Shown here: piece by piece, positions 25,201-37,200 of the stretch
Layout: every line of letters begins with the position of its first letter
Numbering within the stretch: the first letter of the stretch is position 1
Origin: Diphasiastrum complanatum
Taxonomy: Eukaryota; Streptophyta; Lycopodiopsida; Lycopodiales; Lycopodiaceae
Assembly (NCBI GenBank): GCA_029204225.1
Contig: MU832215.1
Location: 1 to 64,000, forward strand
Length of the DNA: 64,000 nt
Direction: 5' to 3'
Translations under genes and position numbers: made by a program
Notes under the pieces: generated by a model
The model's input: only the letters and a program-made list of their open reading frames with translations
Databases searched by the model: none
Told to the model about the DNA's origin: nothing

Positions 25201-28200
25201 GTTGTTCTCTATCCCCAACCCTGTTTGGACTATATATTGACGAGCTTGAGAGAGTTATTGAGGGATGCGGTGGCACAGGTTGCAGGCTTGGGAGCATCTT
25301 GGTTGCTATACTTTTATATGTAGATGACGCGGTCCTCCTATCTTCTTCCAGAGAGGGATTACAGCGACAGCTAGAAAGTCTTCATATCTTCTGCAGTAGA
25401 TGGGGATTGGGGGTTAACATATTGAAAACCAAAGTTATGGTTTTCAACACATCGAGAGCTTTTATGCAGCGCCAGGAACTCATCCTTGATGGGCAACCCT
25501 TGGAGGTCGTATCTTCTTACACTTACTGTAATAGATCCTAACACCACAGTAGGGCAAACACTAACTGATCCACCCAACCTTGCCTACTCCCTGATATAGA
25601 GTAAGCCCCTCCTAGCCCAGTGTGAGGACTGGTAGCATGCATACTGCCAAGTGTCGGCCACGTGGCACTGACGTGGCCGACTGCACGTCGGGACCCAACT
25701 GGGGGCCCGGTCCTGCTGATAGGATCCCTAGACTGTGTTAGGCCCACCATGGCTATGGACCGTGCTGGGGCACACTACTCACACTGTCTGTTGGTCGTGT
25801 ACGCTGGACACGACCCTGAATGTGGTATCTAACCTTCTGTGTTCTCTAGGGTTCGGCACTGGTCACGTGCTCGTAACACTCCCTCCCCCTTAAGAACCGT
25901 CTTGGTCCTCCAAGACAAAGTCTGGAAAAATCTTGCATAGGACGTTGCCTCTTTCCCAAGTGGGTCGCTGACTATGCCGGAAGGTAGACCGTACAATTTA
26001 AATAGCCCGTCTACAAACAACCTCGCTAACTCTGGAGCTCTAACGGTTGTTTTGGTCGGAATAAAATGAGCCATTTTGGTCAGACGGTCAACTGTGACCC
26101 ATATAGCGTCATTACCCTTTTGGGCTTTAGGCAGGCCTACTATAAAATCCATGGAGATACTCTCCCATTTACCAGCTGGTATTTCTAAGGGCTGCAACAA
26201 CCCTCCTGCCTTTAAACGCTCTACTTTGTTTACTTGACATTTCCTGCAACTGGTTACATATTGTTGGACGTCCTTTTTTATACTGGGCCACAAAAATTGC
26301 CTACGAAGAAGCTCATAGGTCTTTTGTATGCCTGGGTGCCCCGCACTAGGATTGTCATGACACTCATATAGGACCTGCTGGCTATAATCCTCTGAGTTGG
26401 GGACACATACTCTATCTCTATAGAGCAAGTACTCATCCTGAATGGAATATTGTTTCCATTTGAATCCTTGAGTCAACTGACCCTCAACCACTGGGGTTTG
26501 CTTGGGTAATAACAGGCTCGGAATCCTCAACGTCATCTGACGTATACTTGGACTCATCATCATCCTCAACGGAAGCTGCCGTATTCTTGGATGAACTGGC
26601 ACCAGCCCCGGGAACTGGTTCTGGAGTCTGTAACTGTCTGCTCTGGACTGAGTTCCAGATAGTAGAGAAGAATGCATCCTACTGGCACTTCCTTCTCAAG
26701 GACTCGAGTAACTCATTACGAATCTGAGTAAAGCTCAGCTCGTTTATGAATTTCCCCCGTCTATATTTGATAGACATATCAAACTCTTGCATCAACTCTG
26801 CCCAACGAGCTTTCCGACCTCTAAGCTCAGGTTGATTGCAAAGGTATCTGAGACTTTCATGGTCTGTCAGGACCTCAAAATTGGCACCATATCCTGTTGT
26901 GCGGACTCCCAAATGAACTCCTTTCCCTTCCCCTTAAGAAGATTTGTCATAGGAACTGCTATCTGAGCATATTCCTTGACAAATCGTCTGTAATATCCCG
27001 CCAAACCAAGAAAGATCTTACGTTCTAAAATATTCTGAGGTCTCAGCCAACTGAGTATGGCTTTAACCTTACTGGGGTCCATCTTAATCCCATCTGCTGA
27101 GATAATGTGACCCAAATAAGCTACTTCTTCAACGAAGAATTCACACTTGGATTCTTTAGCATAAAGCTTATGCTTTCTGAGCAGTCGAAACACCTTTCTG
27201 AGATGTTTTAGATGCTCCTTCCTCGTTTTACTGTAGACGAGGATGTCATCTAAAAATACGACTACAAACTTACCCAAGTATGGTCTGAGGACACTGTTCA
27301 TCAAGGTCATCAAGGTAGCTGGAGCATTTGTGAAAACTCATAATGACCATGACGAGTCCTAAAAGCTGTTTTCGGGACATCTTCCGATTTTATACGGACT
27401 TGATGATATCCCGATCTGAGGTCTATTTTACTGAAAAATTTTAGCCCCGTCGAGTTGATCAAACAACTCGTCTGCCCGAGGCATAGGGTACTTATTCCTA
27501 ATTGTGACTATATTGAGGGCTCTGTAATCTACGCAAAGACGCATAGACCCCTCTTTCTTTTTCACCAAAAGGACTGGTGAGGCCCATGGTGAACTACTGT
27601 TCTGAATTTGGCCTTTCCCAAGATAATCTGTTAACTGCCTAGTTATTTCTTCATCCTTTGTTTGGCTGACCCGATATGGAGGTTTAGAAATAGGTGTTGT
27701 ACCTGGTGCTAGGTTTATTACATGATCTACCTCTCTGCTAGGTGGCAAACCATGTGGTAAATCTTCAGGGAAAACATCTTTAAATTTAGACAATAAAGTT
27801 TCTAATTTACTGATTTTCTGCTGTAAAGAACTGGAAATAGAAACTTCAGGAACAAACTGAAAGTCACATAAGAATACCAAATGGTCATCGTCTTCGATTA
27901 GCTGACAGAGCTCTGAACTGCAGACCATAGGGCTGTTGGGAACATCATGCTCCCCATGCAACTGGATCTCTCAGCCTTTATGCTGAAAGCTGAGGGTGTT
28001 CTCCTGATAGTTTCTGTGGAGGAAAGGTCCTAAACTGTAGAGCCAATCTCTCCCGAGAACAATGTCTGTGCGATCCAGGTGCATTATCTGAAAGTTTATT
28101 TCATCTTGGTACCCCTGAATACCAAGATCTAAATTACTTACCATAGTTTCCCAGATTTTCTTATCTTCACGCGTCCGGGTCCCACGACCTTTGATATGTC

Positions 28201-31200
28201 CCAAGTTATCACCTTGCTATGCATGGCCATTCCGTATAGTAAAGAAACTCCATCAGAATGCCTATCAGCTGGAGCTGCCTCAAGGTGTTAGGGTTCATCC
28301 AGTTTTTCACATTAGTCGTTTAAAGGAACAACTTGGTGGAAAGGATGACTTGATACTTCAGGAGGATCTAGTTCAGCTTGAGGACCTAACATCCTTTGTA
28401 CCTACGGAACCACAAGCCATTGTTGATGTACGTCAACGTGGGCTCAGAAACCGGCAGGTAACTGAATATTTGGTTCGTTGGAAAGGAAGTTCTGAGGATG
28501 ATGATACTTGGGAAAAGGAACATTCATCATCTGCTGGAAAGTCGTTGGAGCATTTGTCAAGCCCCTAGAGGGGGGAAGACCCTTAGGAAGCTGCTCAGGA
28601 AAAACATCGTTAAATTCTTGCCTAAGTTTCCTAAAGATTTCACCTTCTGGTGAATTTTCTTGCTTTAGGTTATTAGACATTAATTCCATTTGGAGATTGT
28701 AAAATTGCAAACTACATTCTTCATGGTAAGTAAAATCTTTTAACCAACATAAGTAAGAATTACAAGCTACAACATCCATACATTTAACTGTTTCTAAAGC
28801 AAAAAGCATATACGGAGTAGAATTATCAACATTTCCATTTAATTCTATGAGTGAGCCGTTATGCAAAAACGACAAACTGTGAGTTACATAGTTTTTCTTC
28901 ATAGACTAGTTCCTCTCATAGAACCACTCCTTTCCAAGTATTACATCAACCCTATCTAGATTCATAATATGAAAGGCTAATTTGTCTTTATAGGCTTGAA
29001 TCTCAATTGGTAGACGTGGGACTATCCGGTCCCAAACTTGGCTTTCCGCTCCACGATTCACGTTCCACCCCGCCGTAGGACCTAATCTGGGTCCACCCTC
29101 TATGCCCTGGCCTGTGACCGTATCAAGCGGATGGCGTCCCATACCACCGCCTAGGCTCTCAGCCATCTCCTGCCTTAAGCTAGCATACATCCTGGCCATG
29201 CACACGCTCTCCATCCACCTCCTCCTAGGTAGATAGAATGGATGGCAAATGAGTCCTCCTCCCTTTGTATATCTCCAAGGAGAGAGACTCCAAGCCATGT
29301 GCACACCTAGATCATGACACGTGGCAACCATGCAGGTTCACGAGTCACCGGTCGAGTCTACATGCCCAGTCATCGTCCAGTCTCAAGTTTAGGGTTGGGA
29401 CCCAAGGGAGTTGGGTCCCTAACACGGTCCCTGAGTCAACTAGTCAAGTCAATATGGCGAGTCCGGTTTCAAGTTAGGTGGTTGGGTCCCTAACAAGTAT
29501 GGCGCAGGGTCCAATTAAGGTAGCCCCAACCCTATTCAATAGCTTTGCTGAAGCTCAAGGGTGGCCTCCAAAACACTCTTACATGAAGTAATAAGTTACC
29601 TCCATTCATTCTGCAATGAATGACGTGATGCTTGAGTTCTTTGTAGGAGACTCATATACAATCCATTTAGAAGAAATCTACAATATTGTTCAGCCTCAAC
29701 TCCTTATTGATTTTACCGTGATCATAGTTGGATATTGTTTTATAATTGCCTGCTCAATGTCCACTGTTGTTTAAGAGCTGCTCTATGTGACTATTTGTTT
29801 ATAAGTATTAAGGTTAAAATTTTGAATCCTAATTTACACCAATTTCTTTTTGAGTCTTCAAACAGCTCAATTGAAATCTTCTAGAAATAATCTAGTCACA
29901 AATCGAAATTATCGAATCATCTCGATTTAAATTGAATAGAAACTATAGCAGAGCCAAACATTGTGTAGACAATATACAACATCAAGCAACTTTAAAATGA
30001 CTTGACAAAAATAAATTTGTCTTGGCAATCAATCTTCAGGTCAAAATAATAATAACAACTCGTTCCATAACCAGTGACAACAAGGTAGTTTTTAAAAGGA
30101 TCAGCTTCATTGCCTTCATTTGTATATGAACCCCAGATTAAGATTCTCATGGCTGTTCAAATAGAATAACCCTAGCAATGTTATCTTCTTTGAATGTGGA
30201 GTCATTCACAAAACCCTTGTAAAGAAGAACATACCTTAATATTGCAAGCTCATCCATAGCACAAGATACCATACATCAAAGTATGGTGTTAGATATACAA
30301 TTGACAATTTATGAACGCAAGGAAAAAGAACTTGTGAACCATAATGTAAGCATTTCCACATCTTTGTCTAAGACATGACAGAGTAAAAGGTATCATGCCA
30401 AATTTTTGCTAAAAAAAATCCTGCAAGCAGACAAGCTTGTCAAAGTTCCAACAGGATTACCTAACAACAAAGTCATCACCCTTTGTAAAGTCATGTTTGT
30501 CTTCCTCCTCTTCAATTTGTTCCTCTTCACTATCGCTACAAATCAAAGCCTCATTTCCTGCCGAGTCATAATAAATGCGTCTGCGACCAACAACTGATTG
30601 ATCTTCGGCCATCCTTTGGTTCCTACATAAGAAAGCACAAAAAAAATTTATTGATTAGCTTTACCCAAAACAGACAATCGTTTCATTTACATCTCTAGAT
30701 GCTCACATCATCACACGCCATGCACAGTAAAATTCTTTATGGGCACATTCCTTTGAAATTGTAGAGCTAAGGTAAACTCTAATTATACTGAGGTGTAACT
30801 AACTTAGAACTGCATTGTGGTGCTCCTACTAATCTCAACAACAATTCACTCCTATTCTTATTTATGCATGATGATGCAAATACGGAAATACGGGCTTCAT
30901 ATCTCATCATCCAAAGAAAAATTCATTCTTCAAAATTCCTCTATGTCCAAAGATACGCTTTGCATATATAACATACCAACATGCATACATTATTGGATCA
31001 ATCCAATATAGTTGTTGAGTGATGCTAAATGTGACATCAAGTGAACTAAAGGGGAGATTGGATGTTGGAGCATAATCTCATGACAGGATTTATGTTCTGA
31101 TATTTGTGCATTCATAAATATCTTAGAAACTGTTACAAGCTAAGATTCACTAGCTATGCTAGAAAGCAGGACTTAAGCTAGAAAGCAGGAAGAGAATGCT

Positions 31201-34200
31201 TAAGGAGGCTAAAGAGGAGCAATCATCATAAACTAAATAAAGGAATACAATGATGCCCTACTTATACCCTCTCCCTGAATCAAATGGAGGATTCAAAAAA
31301 GGGAGGGAAAAGGATTTGGAGGGAAAATAGTGCGCCCTCCCAATAGGAGGACCCCCACTCCAAATCAATGTGACCAAGTCCTAAAAATATAACCAAATAG
31401 GGCCCAAGGCCAGTATATGAATAAAAAGGGCCCTTAGGCCTGCTTATGCATAATAACAATAAAAGAATGGATGCGGCGAATGTAATGAGCCAAGTCCATA
31501 ACTCTCCCCTGCAGAAAAACAAAGCCCTCCACTGGCTAGCAAGCATAATGACTATCTAAAATAATAATGTAAGCATGCTAAATACTGAAAAATCACGAAC
31601 TAATGGAAATACTGATGGAGAGGACATAAGTCGTCACAACAAATACCCCAAAAGTATCATAAATGTGTATAGCAAGTACTAAGCAAATACTACAATAAAG
31701 AATAGTCATAGCTAGCCGAATCATGAAATCGAGGGAACACCTACAATGATATCTGTAGTAGAGGAAAGAACTAAAGCCATGAGGGCTCGAGCCTGATCTG
31801 CCAATAATGGTGTATGATAAAACACATCAATAGGCTCCCATGTGGCCTCCTCAACAGGACGACCATCCCACTGGATCAAAAACCGAATCTACCGGCAATG
31901 TCGACTATGGTGAAGGCGAACCTGGTGAATGGCAGCTGGTAAGAGCAGGATGACAGGCACGCTGTAACAGCATGGAAAAGCAAGCGATATGCCAGGAAAC
32001 ATGGAGCATAAAGAGATCATCCTGACAAAGGATAGCTAAAATGGAGAAATATGCACCAGCATGGTCAAAAGCCCAAGGTATCCATAAGGCCCATGAATGA
32101 GAAGTAGCAATGGCACACGGTACTCTCAAGGCCCATATCACGAGAAGAGCAGCATGCCAGAAGCTCCAGAAGGTCCAAGAAATCAATGCATCATCTAAAC
32201 AGACATGATGCATGAAAACAGAAATAGTAGAGGCCCCAACTAAAAAACTGTAGCCGAAAAACTCATCCAGAAAGACCTCATATGGACATACCAATCCATC
32301 ATAGGATACACCAAAAACGGATGGGGAATCGGATGACCCATCGGAACTGGCCGCAAGTGTAATCCCAAAGTACACACCAGGCGCACAAGTGAGGAATAGA
32401 AGAAATGCACTAGAACGAGGAACAAGATCCGCAACATCAGTAGCAAGCATCGGAGCAATATCCACGTGTAGCTGGGAATGAGTATCAAAGCACATATGAG
32501 CAACACTGAAGTATATGGCGGCAACATCCCCAAAAAGTATCCTAGAGAGGAGAAGGAACTCTCTCAAGGTACCCTGATGGTCTCGGAACACCAGAACAAA
32601 GTGGCAACTCAGCATCGGAGACCAAGCGATATGGAGCAACCCGAAATGACGGGGAACCTGAAGATCACCCGGACAAACAGTAGCTAGAACGGAAGCAGAC
32701 AATGAGCAACAATCCAAGGAACAAATGAGAGCCACATGCATAATCATAGAGATATCGGCACCATAGGTGATCAGTAATATGGAAAAACCAGCACCAATCA
32801 ACAGGTCCAAATGAAAACCAAGCTATATGTAATAACCAGGAATGCCATATAGCCATAGCATTGGCATGGACTGCAGGAAACCTATATGTAGAAACACAAG
32901 GAGACTGAAGGATCCCCGTATACTCATCTAGAGAGATCCCAGCATATAAATACCCTAGATAAGTAATAGTGACCATCTGGCAAATATCCTCGGATGGAAA
33001 ATGTGTAACGGTAAGGGCGAAAGGCTCATGAATCATGTCAGGAACCGTAGAAATATCATGAGGCAGATCACAAACCTCAAGCAGAGATCCATGGAATAAA
33101 GCAAAAAAAGATACAACCTGATCAAGCGAGGGAACCAGCAAACGTGGACCTGTGAAGAACCCCATAGGAATCAGCAGGAACATCGGCCATAACGGACTCA
33201 AGAGATGGAGATATAGAGACCAATGGAGAAGATACTGCACCAACCACCGAACCAGGAGGGCGATCTGAAGTATGCGCAAAAGCAATAGTAGAAATACCAC
33301 CAATGAAACCAGGAATGACCACCGAATACCATATTTGTGAATCATGGCATATAGGCGCAAGGCATGTAGCAACAACCTGTAAATCCGGATCAGCATCAAC
33401 CTTTTATTAAAATATTGTAACACTAATACTTTTGACTTGCCAGAACTTTTTAATCGGAGCTCAGAAGTATGTCATGTAACATATCATTGGAAATCCCTTG
33501 TTAAGCGCTTTCCAATGCACCAAACTTTGCTAAATTCGGACTTACCACTAAAAAGTTTTGCCATTTTTAGTGTGGAGTCAAAATGTGGAGTCAAAAAGTT
33601 ACGTTACGTAGATTTCAAATTTGAGTGTTTTGAATGGTCCTTGTGTAAGAAAAAATTGAGAAAAAATATAAAAAGAATCTTTACAAAGGGTCTTTTTTGG
33701 ATTTAGAACTCCTCTAATGATTCAGAGTACATTAGTTGCTGCTTCACTTTCACCGTCCGTGGTGCACGAATTCTTAAAGGGTCTTTTTGGAGCTCAAAAC
33801 TCCCCTAATGGGAAAGAAGAGCTGCATCATGAGCCTTTGGCAGGCTACGCATAAACTGCTTCCCGGTAACCAACTCATAGTCACCCTGGGAATCAATACC
33901 AGAAAGTAAATGATGCCGACCAACATGTGTAAAAGACAGTGTCTGCTGAGAAAGATCCACAGCAACAGTACCAAGTGATGAAAACCAATCTGCACCAAGA
34001 ATAATGTCATAGTGCTCCAGAGGAATAATATAGAAATTTGCTTGTCCAAAGAAGTCACCAATGCCATAGTCCAAGCCCTGAAACATCTAAGAGCTGATAA
34101 AAGTATGTGAGCTAGCAACCTCGACATTGAGAGACTGTGTAGTAGAAATAGGTGTAGCACGAATCCTGGTGGAAATGTAACTGCTAATAAATGAGCGTGT

Positions 34201-37200
34201 ACTACCCGTATCCACCAAAGCAATATACTCTCGCCCCAAAATGCGAACACGTAACCGAATAGAACGAGGACCAAGACGCCCAGCCCAAGTAGCATAAGCA
34301 AGCTGCGCATGGCAAGCGGCAGAAGCAGGAGCATCAAGAAATGGGTACAGAATGTGGGTCAGGAGTATCAAAAATCTGGATATAAACATCAGAATCATCA
34401 GGAGTAAGAGCCTCATGGTAAAAAACAACGGTAGGAGGACCAGGAGACTGTCGGCAATCACGGGCGAGATGATCTGGACTCTTACAGCGATAACAAAGGC
34501 GCTTCTGCTGAATCTCAGCGAACTCTGCGGCTGAATAACGGAGTGCCTCCATGCACCACTTTGGGCTTACAAAATACAAAAGGGCATAATATACACACTA
34601 CTAGCATACACTCGTGATTAAGGGAGTTGCCCTTTTTCGTTTTTCGGCCATTTGGCTTCTATAAAGCAAAAAGAAGGTAACTCCACAAAAAGTTTGAATA
34701 AAAACAGGATAATTAGAATTGAAACGTGATTTTTTACTTTGCAAGGTTTCCTGAATCCAAACGCTTTTTAAATTGATCCCAAGAACAAAGAAGCATCAGT
34801 TTTGGCGCTGATTCTATGGTCAAACTCTGCACGTGGCCTTAGCCTTGATAGTGATGAATGAGCTTTTGCATGGCCTAAAAAAGTGCAAATGGTTGAACAT
34901 AATAATGGAAAATATGATGTGCTCATTATCCAGATTATATTACGCATGCATGGTCAAGGTCCTTGATCAGATGGTGAAATGGGCTACACATCAATATCTT
35001 CTCAACAGGCAAATTCAAATCATTGCTCCTTCAGTGACTTCCCAGTTTCTCCATTCTAGAATCCTTAAAAAAAATTAAGGAACAAAGAAGAACAAGCAAC
35101 CACACTCACAATTAGAATTTTCTAAAATTGCAAGATCACACGAGGAATCGCAAATTCCAGTTAACCCTTCAACTATGCCAGTGCTGTTGTAGACTCTATA
35201 TTTGGAACACATTATCAAAGCATTCTTCCATATGAATTTGTGAAAGATAAAGGGCTGTTGCTAGTTACTAGGATCCAGGCTGGACAGAACTTGAATTTTT
35301 CAACACCCATATTGTCATTAATTTGTTCATTTTTAGTTTCCCCGGGGACATACACCCTTCCTTTGAACTGTTAAAGACTAGTATCCATAGGTGATTGATG
35401 CCCTGAATTCAATAACGATAGTGCTTACACACTTGTTTTTCTTGAAAAAAGTAGAAAAAGTATGGCATCAACCCTCCACCTCCCCATGACGAATATAAGG
35501 CTGGAGCCCTCTTATAGAAAATTTAGGAGACAAGTCATCAGATGAATCAAGAATTTGAGGAGTGCTGCCTAGAAACAACAGGTCCTACATTTTTTATATA
35601 AGTTACATACGCTAGTGCTACATTGAATGGTTTTCTTCAATTATATGTCTATAGCTCATAAAAGGAAGGTTCCAGCCATAGATGCAGCGAATCGCGATTC
35701 GCTGGTTTTGCGATTCGCGAATCGTGATTCGCTGCAAAGAATCATTTTCAAGAATCGTTGAAAAAAAAATAATATTTGTGCATTTCGGGCCTGGGAGGGA
35801 GAGGGAGAATCAGAGAGCCTGGGAGTTAATACACCTAAACTGGACCATCCTGCACCTGAAACAGTCGACAAACTACACAGTCATAATGCTCTCAATCAAA
35901 GCTTTCATCTGATACCCATATTGCCTAAAAAAGTTTCAAAAAAAAAAAATCGATTCTGAGCGATTCTCTAAAAAACCCAAAACGCGATTCTGAATCGCAA
36001 TTCAGAATCGCGGTGCATCTATGGTTCCAGCATTGATGAGCAGATTGGTCTTGACAAGCTTGATGCTCATCAGCAAGCTGCTGATATTGTATACTCCAAT
36101 AGCGTCTTGCTGCTTTAAGTAGCCGGAATTGTTGAGTAAAGTGCTAATTGAAGTGAAAATTTTGTATGGGTCTTATGAAATCTTGAAGAGCATCATCAGT
36201 TGTTGTAGCCCCATCAACGTCCAATTGTGGTAAAGCTTGCAATGTATTGTGAAATCAATACAAGACAAGGTGTTTGATCATCCACCAATGGTCACTCAAT
36301 TGTCTGTAACTAGAACCCAAACATATTGAAAATGCCTAAGAATGCCTATATGGTACCTAACATTTGAATCTTAGAAAGACACATAAATTAGATCATTACG
36401 TTTATCACCAAAACCAATTGTCTAGTAAAACAGTAATGGACTCAAATGAGGTCCACAAGGACTATTTATTAAAATTCAGGGTGCATATCCTTCTAATTGC
36501 CATCATAAAAATCAATCAAGCATCTTATTATAGCGAGATATACACTCCTGAGAGATAAAACTGAAACTGCAGTATTGCCTTGTGTGCGAAATGGGAGATA
36601 ACATTTGATGGTGCCTGTCATATCTGGTCCACACAACTAAAGTCCTTTTACACCTATGGAACGACCGGAGTTGATTTACCACTATTAAGGGTTTTGAGCC
36701 TTCTTAGCATTATGATTCAAATTGCATTGATAACCATGTGGCTGGGCATTAATTTAGGCATGGCTATGAACGACTCATTAATAGCTCAACAGTTGGTAAC
36801 GTGGCAACAAAGTTCACTAATTTTGTCAAGCTGTCAGAGAGATCAATATGGGTTTGAAGACATCCAATACCCTCCATTGATCGAATATCCATGATCAGAA
36901 AAATAACAGCCAACAAACTTTTAACAAGCTACTGACAAGTCTTCTTTCATGCACCTTCACGACCGGTTGCACAAACCACGCAGTCTATGTCAAGCGAAGC
37001 AAGAACTTCTTGCATCTTCAAAGATTTCATCGTCTAATCCCATCGCCCTTTGGAACTCGGAAGCATGTCCACACATTTGCACATAAAAGCAAGTAATACA
37101 AGTAGCAAACTTTCAAGTTCCAAGAGTTCAATTTGAAATATTATCAAGTTTATAAATCACATTACTACAGCGATACGGCCATAGCAACATCTTTGAGCAT

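Larger units (their letters stand above)
22264..25526 (+). mobile_element. LINE unit B, second subfamily, 3' end cut by a gypsy LTR
   Basis: It starts in ORF1 directly after the CT tract and is cut at 25526 within the YTYLG motif by the LTR at 25527. ORF1 and ORF2 are in one frame with a TAG at 23188-23190. It differs from units A and C in ORF1 ([18 protein letters not shown] versus [18 protein letters not shown]), so it is a separate subfamily. Its own 3' end is not found on the far side of the gypsy material. Confidence 0.87.

Noticed and set aside
25320-25345. YVDD in LINE B as a functional RT variant
   Set aside because: The copy also has a frameshift, a nonsense codon and an endonuclease deletion, so the Ala-to-Val change is probably decay.
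10440-25526. LINE array as simple segmental tandem duplication
   Set aside because: Adjacent units differ in subfamily, truncation point, deletion and 3' tail; separate insertions into CT tracts explain the data better.
31905-32810. 301-codon minus ORF as a membrane protein gene
   Set aside because: Hydrophobic translation without family motifs, overlapped by another open frame, inside a gypsy derivative; best explained by composition.
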